Assembly: GCA_029961685.1 (NCBI GenBank) | Contig: JARWKL010000001.1 | Location: forward strand, 57,833,314-57,897,313 | DNA from: Aristolochia californica | Lineage: Eukaryota; Streptophyta; Magnoliopsida; Piperales; Aristolochiaceae | Length of the DNA: 64,000 bases | Reading direction: 5' to 3' | Shown here: one piece after another, positions 27,034 to 39,000 of the stretch | Layout: each line of letters begins with the position of its first letter | Position numbering within the stretch: the first letter of the stretch is position 1 | The notes under the pieces: generated by a model | Told to the model about the DNA's origin: nothing | Seen by the model: only the letters and a program-made list of their open reading frames with translations | The model's database searches: none | Program-made: the position numbers and the translations under genes

Positions 27034-27330
27034 TGTTAGAAAACATTATGGGAGGTAATTTGGTAATTTTACCCAGTTTATTTTCACAGCATGTTTAAGT
27101 GTCCCTATAATTTCATTTTCATGTAATTTGGCGGTGTAGAGAGTGAGCTATAAAGAGTTAAGTGTAAAGGGGTATTTATGTGTTTGTAATCTAATTTCCA
27201 ATTAGTTTATAAGAGCTGTTAGGGGTCGACTTTGAACCCTAACGGGAGATTCTCTTTTGGCTCTCTTGTTGCAGTCGTTTTCTCCCTCCTCTTCTCTCTT
27301 TCTCAATCCTCTTTATTCTATAATATTACA
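27034..27330 (+). mobile_element. Solo copia LTR with 5-bp target-site duplication
   Basis: The 297-base block begins tgttagaaaac and ends aatattaca and is bounded on both sides by agacc (27029-27033 and 27331-27335). No primer-binding site or coding sequence adjoins it. Its right half resembles the LTR at 25685-25934 (gttaggggt-gactttg-accctaacg, a pyrimidine-rich stretch, ctataat-ttaca). It is best read as the product of LTR-LTR recombination. Confidence 0.85.
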
Positions 27331-29318
27331 AGACCTTTTGTGATGTTTGTGTTTGTTCTATGTAGACAGTGTACTTCCAAACTAGGAAGTCAAAGTCAAA
27401 ACTATAATTGTCAGAGAAATTTTAAGAGCAACATCAATAGATTTTAGATTTTTGAAAATGATAAAAATTTCATTAAAGAAGGTATGGGAAAAAAATACAG
27501 CTAAAGTACAACAAATCCAATAGCTGACATCAGTAGATGATATTGTAAGAGAGATTTGAAATTGTCTAGGTACGGTTTCCTTAGACCAAATGCGGCTCAA
27601 TTAAGGAGGATTTTGTCAGTTATATTTGAAGGGGAGAAGAGGGATACTATAGGAAAAACTTAAAAAGGGGTGGTCCTTACAGCAAACCTACCATATGAGT
27701 CATTAGGAACGAGGAAAATGATTTGTGAACCCAAATACAGCACAACAGGGAAAAGAACTTGATGATCATGCCCATAATGACATTCTCACAATTTGGTTGG
27801 ATAAAAGCATTTCGCATGATTTATTTCATGACTGTGATGATTGCTTTAAGGAGGCAGAAGTAGCATCTCATTTCTCAAAAAAAAAAAAAAAAAAAAGAGT
27901 CAGAAGTAATTTTATGTCACACATCTTCATAGTTCAGATGCACACTTTAGACCATATAACTAAGATGATCAAACACTTTCCAATGGCTTAGGTTTGATTT
28001 CTTATTCTGCCCTATGTTTTCCTAACCCCTCACTACTGCGGTTTATGTTTGGTTCAGTTTGCATTTATTTCTTTACTTAATATTGAAAAACAAAGCAGAT
28101 TTAATGGCTAAATATTCGATAAAATATAGTACTCCCAGTTTCTGAACCAGTTAGGTTACAGCTAGCTGTTGGCTGGAATCAAGTCCAAGCTCCACTCTTG
28201 TTTTCATTATGTGTTAATTGATTGTTGTTATTGCTTTGATGTTTCTGAGTAGCACGCAAGAAAATATGATTTATTTCTGCTCCTTACTGACACACTTACG
28301 TTCCTTTTTTTGGAGTGCACGTCTATTTCTTATAAAAATTGTTGTAATTGTTTGAACAAGCTAATCGTTATTTGAAAAAATAACAGTAATATTTACTATC
28401 ATCTTCTTCCTTTCTTCCTACAATGTATTTTAAAAAGGTTATTGTTATTGCCACTATCATCTTAGTCTGGAGCACATAGTTTTGAATGAATGATAAGGAG
28501 TATCTGTACAATATGCCATTAGCTGCACCAAAGTCCACCATTGGCCAGACAGCAGACCATACTCTGCAATCATTTATTCTGCGTTGTTGATTAAATTTTA
28601 CTATTGTTCTGTTTATTACTGAGGACCTAATAAATTTACTCGATTCATTCAGCACGTAAAAAATATTATTATTCCTTTATGTTTCTTAACCTTTTTATTC
28701 CAACATTTGACAGACTTGTCTACTGGTCATCTTTTTATAATAAATACTGCTATTATTTTTTAGGTCCAATTTTTAACCCAGCTAGGCTTCCTGTTCAAGT
28801 GTATTTAACTAGGGAAGATCATCATATCATCCTCCATGTACACTGAGAAATTTTTCCTAGTAATATGCCTAACAGAAGTGTAAGAAAGTTGTCACCTGTT
28901 TGTTATCCCAAAATTGTCTTTAGGAGCTTAGTATCTTGATGGCATCAAGATAGATGCAGTCAGTGATTTCAATTACCTAATAAGTAATGACTACCATTTA
29001 TGCTTAATCCCCAAAGTGTTATTCAGAAATAAACCTTGTTGGTCGACAGTTTAGGCTACGAGTCTGAAAGTTTTGAGCTATTGTGGGCACATTGAGTTGG
29101 GAAAGATTCTGTCCATTTTTCTGGGGAAGAGTTTCCTTAATGTTGGCTAGGCGTTGGGGAGAAACTGCCCTGGTTTCCTACAACCATCACAAAACTCTGG
29201 ACCACGCCATGTACAAGGAATTAATTGACAAAAAATTTGATAATTTTTGGCACGTCTTAAATGCTCTTGTAGAGACTGACAGATGATGTTCGTCATATCT
29301 CTTATTGTTCATTGAAAG
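27331..29318. other. PRIM2 pseudogene interior with a possible exon vestige near 28810
   Basis: A run of about 20 A at 27877-27896 may be a retrotransposon tail. Around 28807-28830 the plus strand can be read TREDHH, similar to the LREDHH motif after the first cluster cysteine of PRIM2, but the surroundings do not align well. Nothing else is recognised. Confidence 0.3.
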
Positions 29319-29576
29319 GGAGGATAATTTGCCAGCTGCCCTTGGGGTAAAATAGGAGTTGGTGCTCGTGCAGTGGATGCCATAATAGACAGAGCCTGTA
29401 ATCGGCTCTATCAAGTACTTCTTTCCTATCCTTGTTCTTTTGCTTTTGTCATGGTTCAGAATTAAATATATTTAATCTCAACTTCATTCTTTATGTTTTA
29501 TTCTATGACAAAAATTCAGTTAGCGTGCACTTCGACATTTGAGGCTGTTCACGGAACATTATGTGACAGTGGGATC

Positions 29577-31700
29577 TTTGTATGGATATGCGTTAGGGTC
29601 CTTTCAATATCTCTGCATGCTTTGTCTTCGAAATTGGCAGATTTCTGTTCTATGCACTCTTGATTGGAAAATACCTTCTTTCACAGAGCCAGACCACAAC
29701 ATAAACAACCAAATCTTTGATACTCGTGGAGTTTGTCTCTTTTCAACCAAGGTGAATCTGACCAATATCTGATTACTAGAGAATTCTTCCTACAACCAAA
29801 AAATCAGACCAATTTATCTGGCTGATCATTGCCATATTATGAATTACCGAGGCAGGATCTGGCTCGAACCAGAGGGGATTGAAACTCCTAGAAAATAAAA
29901 GAAAATAAGAATTTTATCATTTGAAATTGTGATAATGATCAAATTCTTTTTTTTACTAACTATTTTTTGGAATAATAATGGTCAAATATATATATATTTT
30001 TTTATACTGTTGCAAGGAAAAGGCATTTTGGGCTTTGTTCATCTAGAGATTTTTAAATTTAAAAAAAAAGTTGTCTTCGATATTATTAGTTTTTATCATT
30101 ATTCTTTGTAGCACGAGGCTTGGAGATGAATGTAATGTATATCGTAAATAAAAAGTGATAAAGTTTGAGGGCTCTGATAACTGACAGCTTTCTTAGAGCC
30201 CATTCTCTTTTTTTGCCTTGGTAATGCTTCCAGAGGAAACAGATATTGGAGAATAACAATGCGCTGGATCATATGAAAGCCTCCACCAAGTGGAAATCCA
30301 CGTAAACATCCATTCACCAGGCTGCGAGCTGTCGTCACTCTGAATCTTTACACTTAATGTTAACCAAGTTGGTCGATCAATGTGGTGGTATTTGACTCAA
30401 AAGTACAACTGAAAAGATTACACTTGTCTTACAACTCCTGTAGTGACTAATTTTCTGTGTATAAATTAAGCCTTCAATTATAACCCTTTCCAGGTGAAAA
30501 GGACCCAACAGATCATGGGTCTGTTTTATCCTTAAACAGTACTCCATGGGCATATTGTTACATATTTTATCCTCAAACAGGGGCTCGGCCTTCTATGGAA
30601 GTACACTGGCATCCCATACCATTGGAGTGGGTGGTCCTCTTCTCTCCCAACATAGCTTCAATATACAAGAAAGAGCAGATGAGGTGAAATTTCAGAAAAA
30701 TATTTGCCAGGGTAACAGTCGCTGAGACACTCTTCAGGTAAGGTTTTGAAGGAACTTATTGAAGGGGACCATCTCTTGTGTCCGACATGCATACAAGATG
30801 CTGAAAATCACCCGTTTTGCGGGTACTACAATCAGAGTACTGATGAAGAATTGAATGCTCTTAGTTGGATCTACTTGACGAAAACAGGGAAACCTGGACA
30901 GTTCTGCGCCTACTTAATAAGGTGGTTGAATTTCTGGTACATCAGATAATGAATGACCTTTAAAAGCACAGACCAAATGCTTCCACTGTATCCATGAACT
31001 GTACAAAGTACGATCATGTGGTCAAACCATCTCCCAGTAACCCCCGATTTGTGTAATAATGTAACGAGTAAATAGTTCAAAGATCAACAAGATGTAAAGG
31101 TAGCTGCTTTGTAGCAGAAAGCAAAAGAGAAAAATCCTAGGATGAGGAAAGTGGCTGAATTGCCCCAGTTTCTTCCTTTGGATGGCAAGCAATTCGGTCT
31201 TTGAAGACATTTAAAAGCCGGCCTGTGGGACTCTCCGTAAGTGGCTCCAGATACAATCCAAGAACAGCTAGAATCCTACTTTTGTAGCAAAATCTACTTT
31301 GAAGCCCTTTCTCCCACAAAAAGAAGGGAATAAATCAAACGTATTGGTTCTTCAGATCTGGTAATAGATCTCGCCCCCACCCTTTTTTGAATCTTTTCTC
31401 CTGCTCAGTGACTCAGAAGGTCTGTGCTGTTTCAGCTTTTGTTTGCAGTCGTCTTACCCCCAAGACTGGCCCAGAGCTGTCTATGCTTTTTTATTCAAAT
31501 CAAGAGCAGTCGCTGTTGTGGGGTTCCTGGTTCTCCATGGAGGAGCCCACATCACATGCTCTACATTTCTTAATGCTTAAGCTCATTTATCACACATCTA
31601 ACAAATCTCAGCTGCCAAATCTTTTTTTTTTTTTTTTAATCGCCAAATCTCAGTTTCAAGTTTCCAACCCATGAAGAGCAGATTTTACTTGGACTAGTTC
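29577..31700. other. Downstream of the PRIM2 pseudogene, no identified gene
   Basis: An open frame at 30746-30949 on the plus strand (67 residues, with the words CPTCIQDAENHPFCGYY) looks less random than its neighbours but matches no family I know. A T-run is at 31621-31639. No other feature is supported. Confidence 0.3.
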
Positions 31701-32811
31701 AGAGAGTCGGGATTCGTTTCTTGTGGTGCATACTTAGATGCCCCAATCTCAGGCTTCAAAATGATAACCCCATAGAATTTAATGTGAACATAAATACTTT
31801 TACGCTTAATTGTTAATATTTTTATTTATAAATAATAAATTAATAAACAAAAAAAAAAGATGAGGGTTCACCTTCTCCCCTCTTGTTGGGGTGATAATTT
31901 TATCCATTTATTCGATTATCCGTTTGTTTCAGCCACTTACGAATGGATATGGAATAAAAATCTTTTGATTATCCAATTACCCAATAATATTTAAATATAA
32001 TTTTATAATTTTAATTTTTAGTTGGAAAAGTTTAGCTCATTGGGTCACCCTATAATTTTAATCTTTTTTGTAAAGATTTGGAGAAAAATAGAACTATGTA
32101 GAGAAAGATAGAATGTCCCTCTCAACTTCCTTCAATCTTTATATATATTAGCTATCATTTTTTAATAATTTATTTTTGTGTATTAATATTTTGATTCGTT
32201 TACTAATTTTATAAGATTTTTTCACTTATATCTATTTTTTTTACCCATTTATCCAATTACAGATGGGTAATCAGGTAAATAAATGGATAATGAAATAGCT
32301 TATTTCGTTTCGACCAGGTGACAAAATAAATATAAAAAACGTAGCGGATAATGGAGTGCCCCTTACCTATTTTATCCGGGAAAAAATGCACCCTCTTGAA
32401 AGTAAAGTATCATGTTGACATGCCCTACGACTATGCAAGGGGCGGTTTTTTTTTTTCTCACTAATACTCAATTAGCCACCATGCATGGCTAATATTACAA
32501 TATTAACGACTAGCATTTCATATTAACATACCAATTCCACATGCATAAATTAAATTAGAATATTGTTTTCAGAGGCAGGTAGGATGGTCATAAAATATAG
32601 CATATACTATAAACCTTGTTGAGGAAGTATGGTCATGTGACAATTATATTATTTGATCTTCAAACTTAAGTCAGGCAATTAAAACCTTGTTAATGGTTCA
32701 AGTACCAACAGATTGGAGTACCCATACAATCCAAAATTGCCCTCTTATTGCTGTAATCATACAATTCAATACTGGGAAATCATGCTCATTTATTAGGTGG
32801 TCAACAACACA

Positions 32812-33300
32812 TTAAATATACCTTAATGGACACATTGGGATGGCCCGACTCGCCCAGACCGAGTCGACCCAAGGCGAGTAAGAGCGGTCTGGTCCCCTGG
32901 AATTCAGTAGGGGAATAGATACTGTAGATTGCCGACACGGAATATTCCCGGATTTGTGACCAATGATTTGGGAGAATATTCCCCTGTCGGGTTTGCGATC
33001 TAATCCGTTCGTTCCGGATACGCTAGATCTCGGGTCCTGTGATCCGACGGTTATCGTGTGTCTTCTTCGAGCGGCTTTAGCCGTCTGAGAAGAGGCCACG
33101 TAGCCTTTTCTTGTTCCCAAGTACGAAAGGCTCCTGCGCTTTCTCTTTCCACGATAATGACGTGTCTGTCCCGTAGTCCCTCTGACTATTTTACCCCTGG
33201 ATTTGTTAGTAACTACGTGAGTGAGAGGGTTCGGTGAGACACACCATAGATGCAGTGCCACGTGGTGGCAGGGTCTCTTTCCATTTATGCTGCTAAATGC
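32812..33300 (-). other. GC-rich island with a 149-codon open frame, possibly a gypsy LTR
   Basis: This stretch is clearly richer in G, C and CpG than the AT-rich sequence on either side. The minus strand is open from 33261 to 32812, but the translation is rich in R, S, T and G, has no recognisable domain, and probably reflects composition. A short inverted repeat cgactcg/cgagtcg lies near 32848-32868. The island could be a solo LTR of a gypsy element or a promoter island; no target duplication was found. Confidence 0.3.
33259..33264. promoter_or_regulatory. G-box core CACGTG
   Basis: A palindromic G-box in the context gCCACGTGGt, at the edge of the GC-rich island, 2.8 kb upstream of the SPL start codon. 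G-boxes bind bZIP and bHLH factors. Function here is inferred. Confidence 0.35.
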
Positions 33301-33519
33301 TTGGAAATATTTGTTCTAATCTTTGACTCCTTTTTCTTTGTTCCATCACTCTAAAAGATCCTGGCCGCCCATTTGTGAACCTGCGGTGGATCCTTAAGGG
33401 CCATCAAATCAGACCAATAATTGATACACTGTCACAAACTACAAGGAGTGGACCCCGAATTTACAGCTTTCATCCTCTGTCACCGGAGAAGACACTGGAG
33501 TGGACGTATGAACGAATGA

Positions 33520-33525
33520 CACGTG
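33520..33525. promoter_or_regulatory. G-box core CACGTG (ABRE-like)
   Basis: The context gaCACGTGGat matches an ABRE/G-box and lies 261 bases from the previous one. It is upstream of the SPL gene; whether it acts on that gene is unknown. Confidence 0.35.
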
Positions 33526-34850
33526 GATAGGTTTGTTGAAGGGTATATTCGTATTAACTTTATGTTAGAAGAGTTTGGAAAACGACTTCCCAGCTTTTTT
33601 ATTTAAATTAAAAAAAAAAATCAATTTAAGAGTTCATAACTTTCTGGAATCTCTGTCCCCTCAACGGCATATAAAGTACAATTGTGGAAATTGATTGATT
33701 TTGGGGCTGAATTATCATTAATTCTGTTTAGGTGATTAGGGCAATTAGCATAATTAAGGGGCACCCCTGCTTCACCTTAAAAGGCCAAACTTGTTCTTAA
33801 AGGAAACTAGGGTTTTTTTTTAATAATATTATTAAATATCACAATAAAAATTTAAAATTATTTTTCCTAGTAAAAATAAGATAACGATTAAATTTTTTTT
33901 TACTAACTATTTTTTAGAATAATAATGATTAAATTCTTATTTTCTCCGTGAGATTCCAAACCGACCCTAACTGAATAGCCTTAGCCTTGATGTTGACCGG
34001 CCTTATTATTAACCCATACCTGGTCAACGCGTAATTACAAAAATAAAAACTTGGTCTAGAGAGGGGACCATTGTGTGCATAGAGGATTGGGGACCCATAA
34101 GATTCAAACATTAGACTCATTGGCATTAAATTGAAGCCTGATAAAAATTGATTATTGGGTTCAATGAATTGCTTCAATAAGATTGTAGGGCAAAGTAGTT
34201 AATGAAACTTCAATAGACATCAAGGTGGTCTCCTAATTTTAAGTTCAAAAGAGCTAATTTGCAGCTTCAACTGAAATATCTTTAAATCAAATTTTTTAGA
34301 TATTGCACTTGCTCATCTCCTCATAAAAAAAAGGGTGGCTTTCTGGCTGAAAAAGGGTGAGCTCGAAATGGGATTGAGTAGAGCAAGGAAGGATGGGGAC
34401 ATGACTGAAAGTGAAAAAAAAGGGAAGAAGGGGTAAGCTTGAAAAAAAAACGGGAAGACACACTGGAGCAAGGATGTGGACATGACTGACTGTTCTGAGA
34501 ACTGTTGGAAAGGGCATGGAGTGAAGCAAACGGGAAAAACAGGAACAAGGAGGAAGATGGAAAAGATAAAGACAGAAGAAAGGTGAGAGAGGAAAAAACA
34601 TGTCATTAAATGTGAAACATAACACCCTAAGCCTTAACATTCACCCCCTTTGTACTTTTTCTCTGGCTTCTCTCTCTTAAAAAGTTGAAAGCAACAACAC
34701 CCTGTCACTTTCTTTGCCACTCAATTTAAAAATGAGATTTTTTTTTTTTCATTTTTAACAATGAAAATAACTGATAAAAGAAAGGAAAGCCAGCAGAAAA
34801 AGAGGAACACCAAGAGAAAAAGTGAGTGGGGGGGGGAATAACAGAGCAAA
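33526..34850. other. Upstream flank of the SPL gene
   Basis: AT-rich DNA, followed at 34320-34600 by a purine-rich stretch whose minus strand gives several overlapping open frames. These are low-complexity F/S/P/L translations and are not called genes. Confidence 0.4.
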
Positions 34851-36052
34851 TCTGAGTTTTTGATACTGAAGTTGCAGTTCTCAGTCCTCACTTCTCTCAC
34901 ACCAGTGGCTAGCTCTCAGTCTCTGGAGGTGGTCTCACTCTCTCCGTTTCTCTCTCTCTGTCTCATCAGTTTAATACATTATCCGTTTTCTTTATATGTT
35001 TGCTCACCTCCAATGATTCTCACACAAAGGTAGCAGCAGTTTTTCTTTCTTGCTCTGTGTTCCTGCTCAGCTCGCGCCTCTCTTTTCTCTTTACGCTTCT
35101 CTTTTGTTGTCCTGCATGGTATCACTGTCAGGGAATGAATGGCGGGAAAGCCCAAATCGGTCTTCAGGTCATCATCTGATGCTACTGTTGTCTGTAAGTA
35201 CTTTGTTCCTTGTTTTCTTTTCAAGTTTAAACCGTCAGAATTAACGTTTCTGTTTCTTTATTACTTCCTTTTTTAAGGTTTTGTTTGACTACTTTCCTTT
35301 TGCGAGATTTCTTCCTATGGAAGTTCAGCTGTTTTATTTTGTGGGTTTTTGAGCTTCCACTCCTTTCTATTGGTTTTCGTTTCAATTTCGTCGGATTTTT
35401 TTTGTTTTTTGTTTCCGTGTTCCTCTTCATACTTGTTGCATTTCCCTTTAAAAAGTAGTATATACGAATTGAAATGGGGAAGTTCTGGTTACTTTTTTTC
35501 TTTTTGTTCTTTATGGCTCCCTAGGTTCAACTGGATGAGTGTCGTTTTTTCTTTGTATCCCCTTTACTCGGTGGTCTTCAGTCTTTCTTGTCTTCTGCAA
35601 CTTAGCTAGTTAAGAAGATTTTGTGGCATTCATATCTGGTCGTTGTTGGTTATTTATTACCCTTTTTTTCTGTTCCTCGAGTACCTCTTCTTTATTACCA
35701 ATTGCGGGGCTGTCGCATTTTTACAGCTTCGAATTTGAGATTTATGTTCTAGACTGTTGAAATCCGGATATTTTGGGTTTTCGCATCTAGGTTTTTATTT
35801 TTGCCTTTTTCCGGTGATTGGATTTATCTTCAAGATGACTCTATGAAGATCACGCGGACTTAGTTCCATGAATGGGCTTCCGTACATTTTGCTGCGCTTC
35901 GTTGTTTCCCTTCTTTCTTGTACAAATTTACGGAACTAGGTAAGACACATCGAGTGCGCCTTGGAGAAAAGAGTTTGAGAATTTGAGAAAAAGAGACCAG
36001 GCATTTGAAAGGAAAAAAAAAAAAAAAAGGAAAAAGCCAGGGGAAGATTTTT
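34851..36052 (+). promoter_or_regulatory. Probable SPL 5' leader with an intron
   Basis: Pyrimidine-rich sequence with CT runs at 34885-34970 is typical of a plant leader. A strong donor (TCT|GTAAGT) is at 35194, and T-rich intron-like sequence follows. Possible acceptors are the AG dinucleotides near 35862 and 35940, so the leader is probably spliced, but the exact acceptor and the transcription start are not determined. Several short upstream ATGs are present. Confidence 0.45.
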
Positions 36053-39000
36053 ATGGAGTGGGACTTAAAAACGTCTTCTTGGGACTTTGCTGAATTGGAG
36101 CGAGATGCAGAACCGAGCATCGGCTCAGTGGTCAGCTTGACTGGTTTAGGACAGAAAAGTACAGGAGATTGCTCAGTAGACTTAAAGCTTGGAAGGTTTG
36201 GTGATTTTGGTGATGGGTCGTTGGATAGATGGAAAGATACCAGAACTCCTGCATCATTCTCACCTTCAGGTTCATCCAAGCGGGCACGAGGGACAAGTAA
36301 TGGCAACCAAACTGTTTCTTGTTTGGTTGATGGGTGCAAATCAGATCTAAGTAACTGCCGTGAGTATCATAAAAGGCACAAGGTTTGTGAAGTTCATGCC
36401 AAGACTCCAACTGTGATGGTGGGCGGTCGGCAGCAAAGGTTCTGTCAGCAATGTAGCAGGTAAAGAAGTGAAGGCTCCTTATAGTTGTCACTTATGAAAT
36501 TGTTTCCATTAACTTTTTAAAATTATCTTCACTTTTGTCTGCAGCAATTTTTTTTCTGGTTGATAGATATCCTTTATATTTACTGGCTGGTGGATTAGTT
36601 TCAGGAAGAGTGTCGCTTGTCACAGAGTGGTTCATAGCTGTTTGGAAGTTTTGGTCCCTTTTGTCATCAATTCTATGATTGGAATCTGTTCAGTCTGGCT
36701 CTTTTGTTTGCCATCTGTAAAAAACCCTTTCCTGACGTAGTGTCATCTGCTGACAATTTTGATGTAAAAGAGAAATTTCATGAATTTGCTGTAGTTCTCG
36801 GATTGTGATCTTGTGGCATCTCTGGCAATCCATCTGGATTTATTATTTAATGATGATTATCAAATGTTTGTTAGGGTTAGTAGATGTTTACTGAAAGAAT
36901 CTTGGCAGATCCAAGAAATCTGGAACTGTATCCTGAAGATTTCACTCATTTTAAGTCTGCACATAAATGAGTTGGACAAGGACTTGTAATTTTTTGTTGG
37001 TGAAGTCTATCCACATTAAAATGCTTTAGCTACTAATTGGCTAAAATAGTGCAGCCTCAATTAGTAATGGGGTTGATTCTACTACTGAGTTGATCTTGGA
37101 CTTGATTTCTCACTGTTTTTTGTATTATTGGAGGGCTTCTTTTCATTTCCCTGCTTATTTTTTGGCTATGCTCTTATACATTAATTGCATGGGAGTAACA
37201 CATTCAACTTCAAAACGGTGGAGCTATCACTTTAAGAACGCCTTAAGGAATAAATGTCTCTGATCTATTTTTTCAAACAAAAGAAAAAGGTTTCATCCTA
37301 ATGTCACTGAAGTTTCCTTAAACATAAGATTTATTAAGTTCCTTAAGATAGCTAGTAACTATCTTGCTTTAAATTGCATCTTTTTCCTTTTCCTTGTCCG
37401 TAGGTTTTGCGCAAGGATGCTATCTCTCTCTCTTTCTCTCTCTCTCACTTGATGTTCTCACTTGATGACATCCACTAAAACAATTGAAAAAAGTGACAAC
37501 ATGGTTTTTACAAATGGATGTTTTACCAATTGATCTAATTCTATCTTTGTTGACTTTTTAACTTTGTTTTATCCTTGTAACTAGTATTAAAGATCTTATT
37601 TATTACTGATTGTATGATTAGCTGATGATATCAATATGTGGGTTTAATGCTTTCAAAGTTTTGCCTATCCACTTCAATTTCAGATGTTGTCATGTTCCAA
37701 CCTCTAGTGATCAATGATCTGCATTGTCATCAACCTTGTTTCTTCTGAAAAAAAATTTCCCTCTCTTTTTGGTGTCCTTTTCTGATTTTGTTATGGTCAG
37801 CCCTATCATTAGCTCGAACATATGAAATTCACACATGGCCACCAGTGTTTCCTTTAAGTCTGTATTAAATGCCCATAGAAGGATGTCTTTGTGTCAGCAT
37901 ATCTCAAAATGTTATGTATAATTTTATTATGGAAATTTATGTTGTTATGTTGGTAAATTTGAATTATTTTTCCGTTGAAATCTGGGTCTCAAAGAAGGCT
38001 CCAGGAATTTTGACTTTAAAACATGTCTGAGTGACCTCAAATCTAGCTTGGAGCATCTTTTAGTTAATTGCGTCAAGCTTAAAGAGCAAGATAACCTTGT
38101 GATTACATCTAGACATGTTCATATCTGATATGTGCCTGATTATTTTTAGTTGATTATGTTGTCTGTCATCTACATGATATTGGATTGTTCATGACTTGCT
38201 TGCTATCATCAGATTTCTCTGTCAAGGTTTAAGATTTTTTAATCTGCATTCTATATTGGCTTGCAATGGTCAGTCATGATTATTTGTGCTTGTATATATA
38301 TGAATACCATGCCATGAAAGCTGCAGTTAATAAAATAAAGGAATTATTACACTTAGTGCAATTTCTACATTTATGGAGGGCATGTGAGATATGTGAAACT
38401 CGCACAGGAAGAACTGTTGCCTTCCTAACTTTAGCTTTACTGTCCATGCTTAGGTTTTCCATAAAGTTATTACATTTCTACTTGATTCGCTCTGTAAAAA
38501 CCTAACTTGACTTGAAACGACCCATTGATAATAGACCTGTCATTGATGTTTCTTCTCAAGGAGATGCAGAGCTTTCTGGTTGATTTTGAGTTGTTTTAAC
38601 TGGTCACTTCAAAACAATCTAAACATTTACTGCCATTGTCATTCCTTTGAAGATTCCATTCCTTGGAGGAGTTTGATGAAGTGAAGAGGAGTTGTAGGAA
38701 GCGTCTAGATGGACACAACCGTCGCAGAAGGAAACCTCAGCCAGATTCTCTTTCTACAAATGCTGCTGCTTTGTTTACCAATCATCAAGGTTTGTATTTT
38801 TATATACCAATGCAGCCATTCAATAAAAAAATACATGAAATTGATATCATACAGTGTAGAGAGACATCGCATGCATTGGTATGATGGGAATCATGGCGCA
38901 TTGACCTGAATGGGTAGTAGCTCCACCAGAATCTTATACTGATTTCTGGCAATTCCCACCATGATATGCTTTGCTTGTCAAAGTTTATGTTTTTTTTGAA

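Larger units (their letters stand above)
14329..29576 (+). pseudogene. PRIM2: DNA primase large subunit (PRIM2) unprocessed pseudogene
   Basis: PRIM2 is the regulatory iron-sulfur subunit of primase in the DNA polymerase alpha complex. Recognisable exons with conserved phases are 14329-14461 (starts MEVLRSQ, then LPFYRSAPQLEVRLDDFE), 14615-14676 (GIPDGLSRG), 14776-14879 (LNKDIISHFVL, VYCRT), 17696-17775 (FLSMETTLF), 17862-17921 (LMSEFDLPYKALSHADFE), 19363-19420 (VREKLALVARSIGQP), 29319-29414 (GVGARAVDAI) and 29520-29576 (ACTSTFEAVHG, which keeps the fourth cluster cysteine). Lesions: the acceptor before exon 2 reads AT instead of AG; TAG at 14650 falls where a lysine codon is usual; exon 4 has TGA at 17711 (tryptophan position) and at 17741 (arginine position) plus small deletions; the 29319 exon has a frameshift near 29350. 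The exons between these blocks, including those for the other three cluster cysteines, are not found; transposons fill the gap. Introns are retained, so this is a decayed gene copy, not a retrocopy. The family match is from memory of plant primases. Confidence 0.86.

Noticed and set aside
28807..28830. TREDHH as a remnant of the primase LREDHH exon
   Set aside because: Only about 20 bases match and neighbouring residues do not align; too short to call.
32812..33261. 149-codon frame as a real gene
   Set aside because: It has no recognisable domain and a basic low-complexity composition; the high GC content of the island explains the lack of stops.
34296..34640. Overlapping minus-strand open frames up to 114 codons
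   Set aside because: They are translations of a purine-rich tract, full of F, S, P and L, with no domain.
36132..36491. Antisense frames of 119 and 159 codons over SPL exon 1
   Set aside because: They are shadows of the conserved SBP coding sequence on the plus strand.
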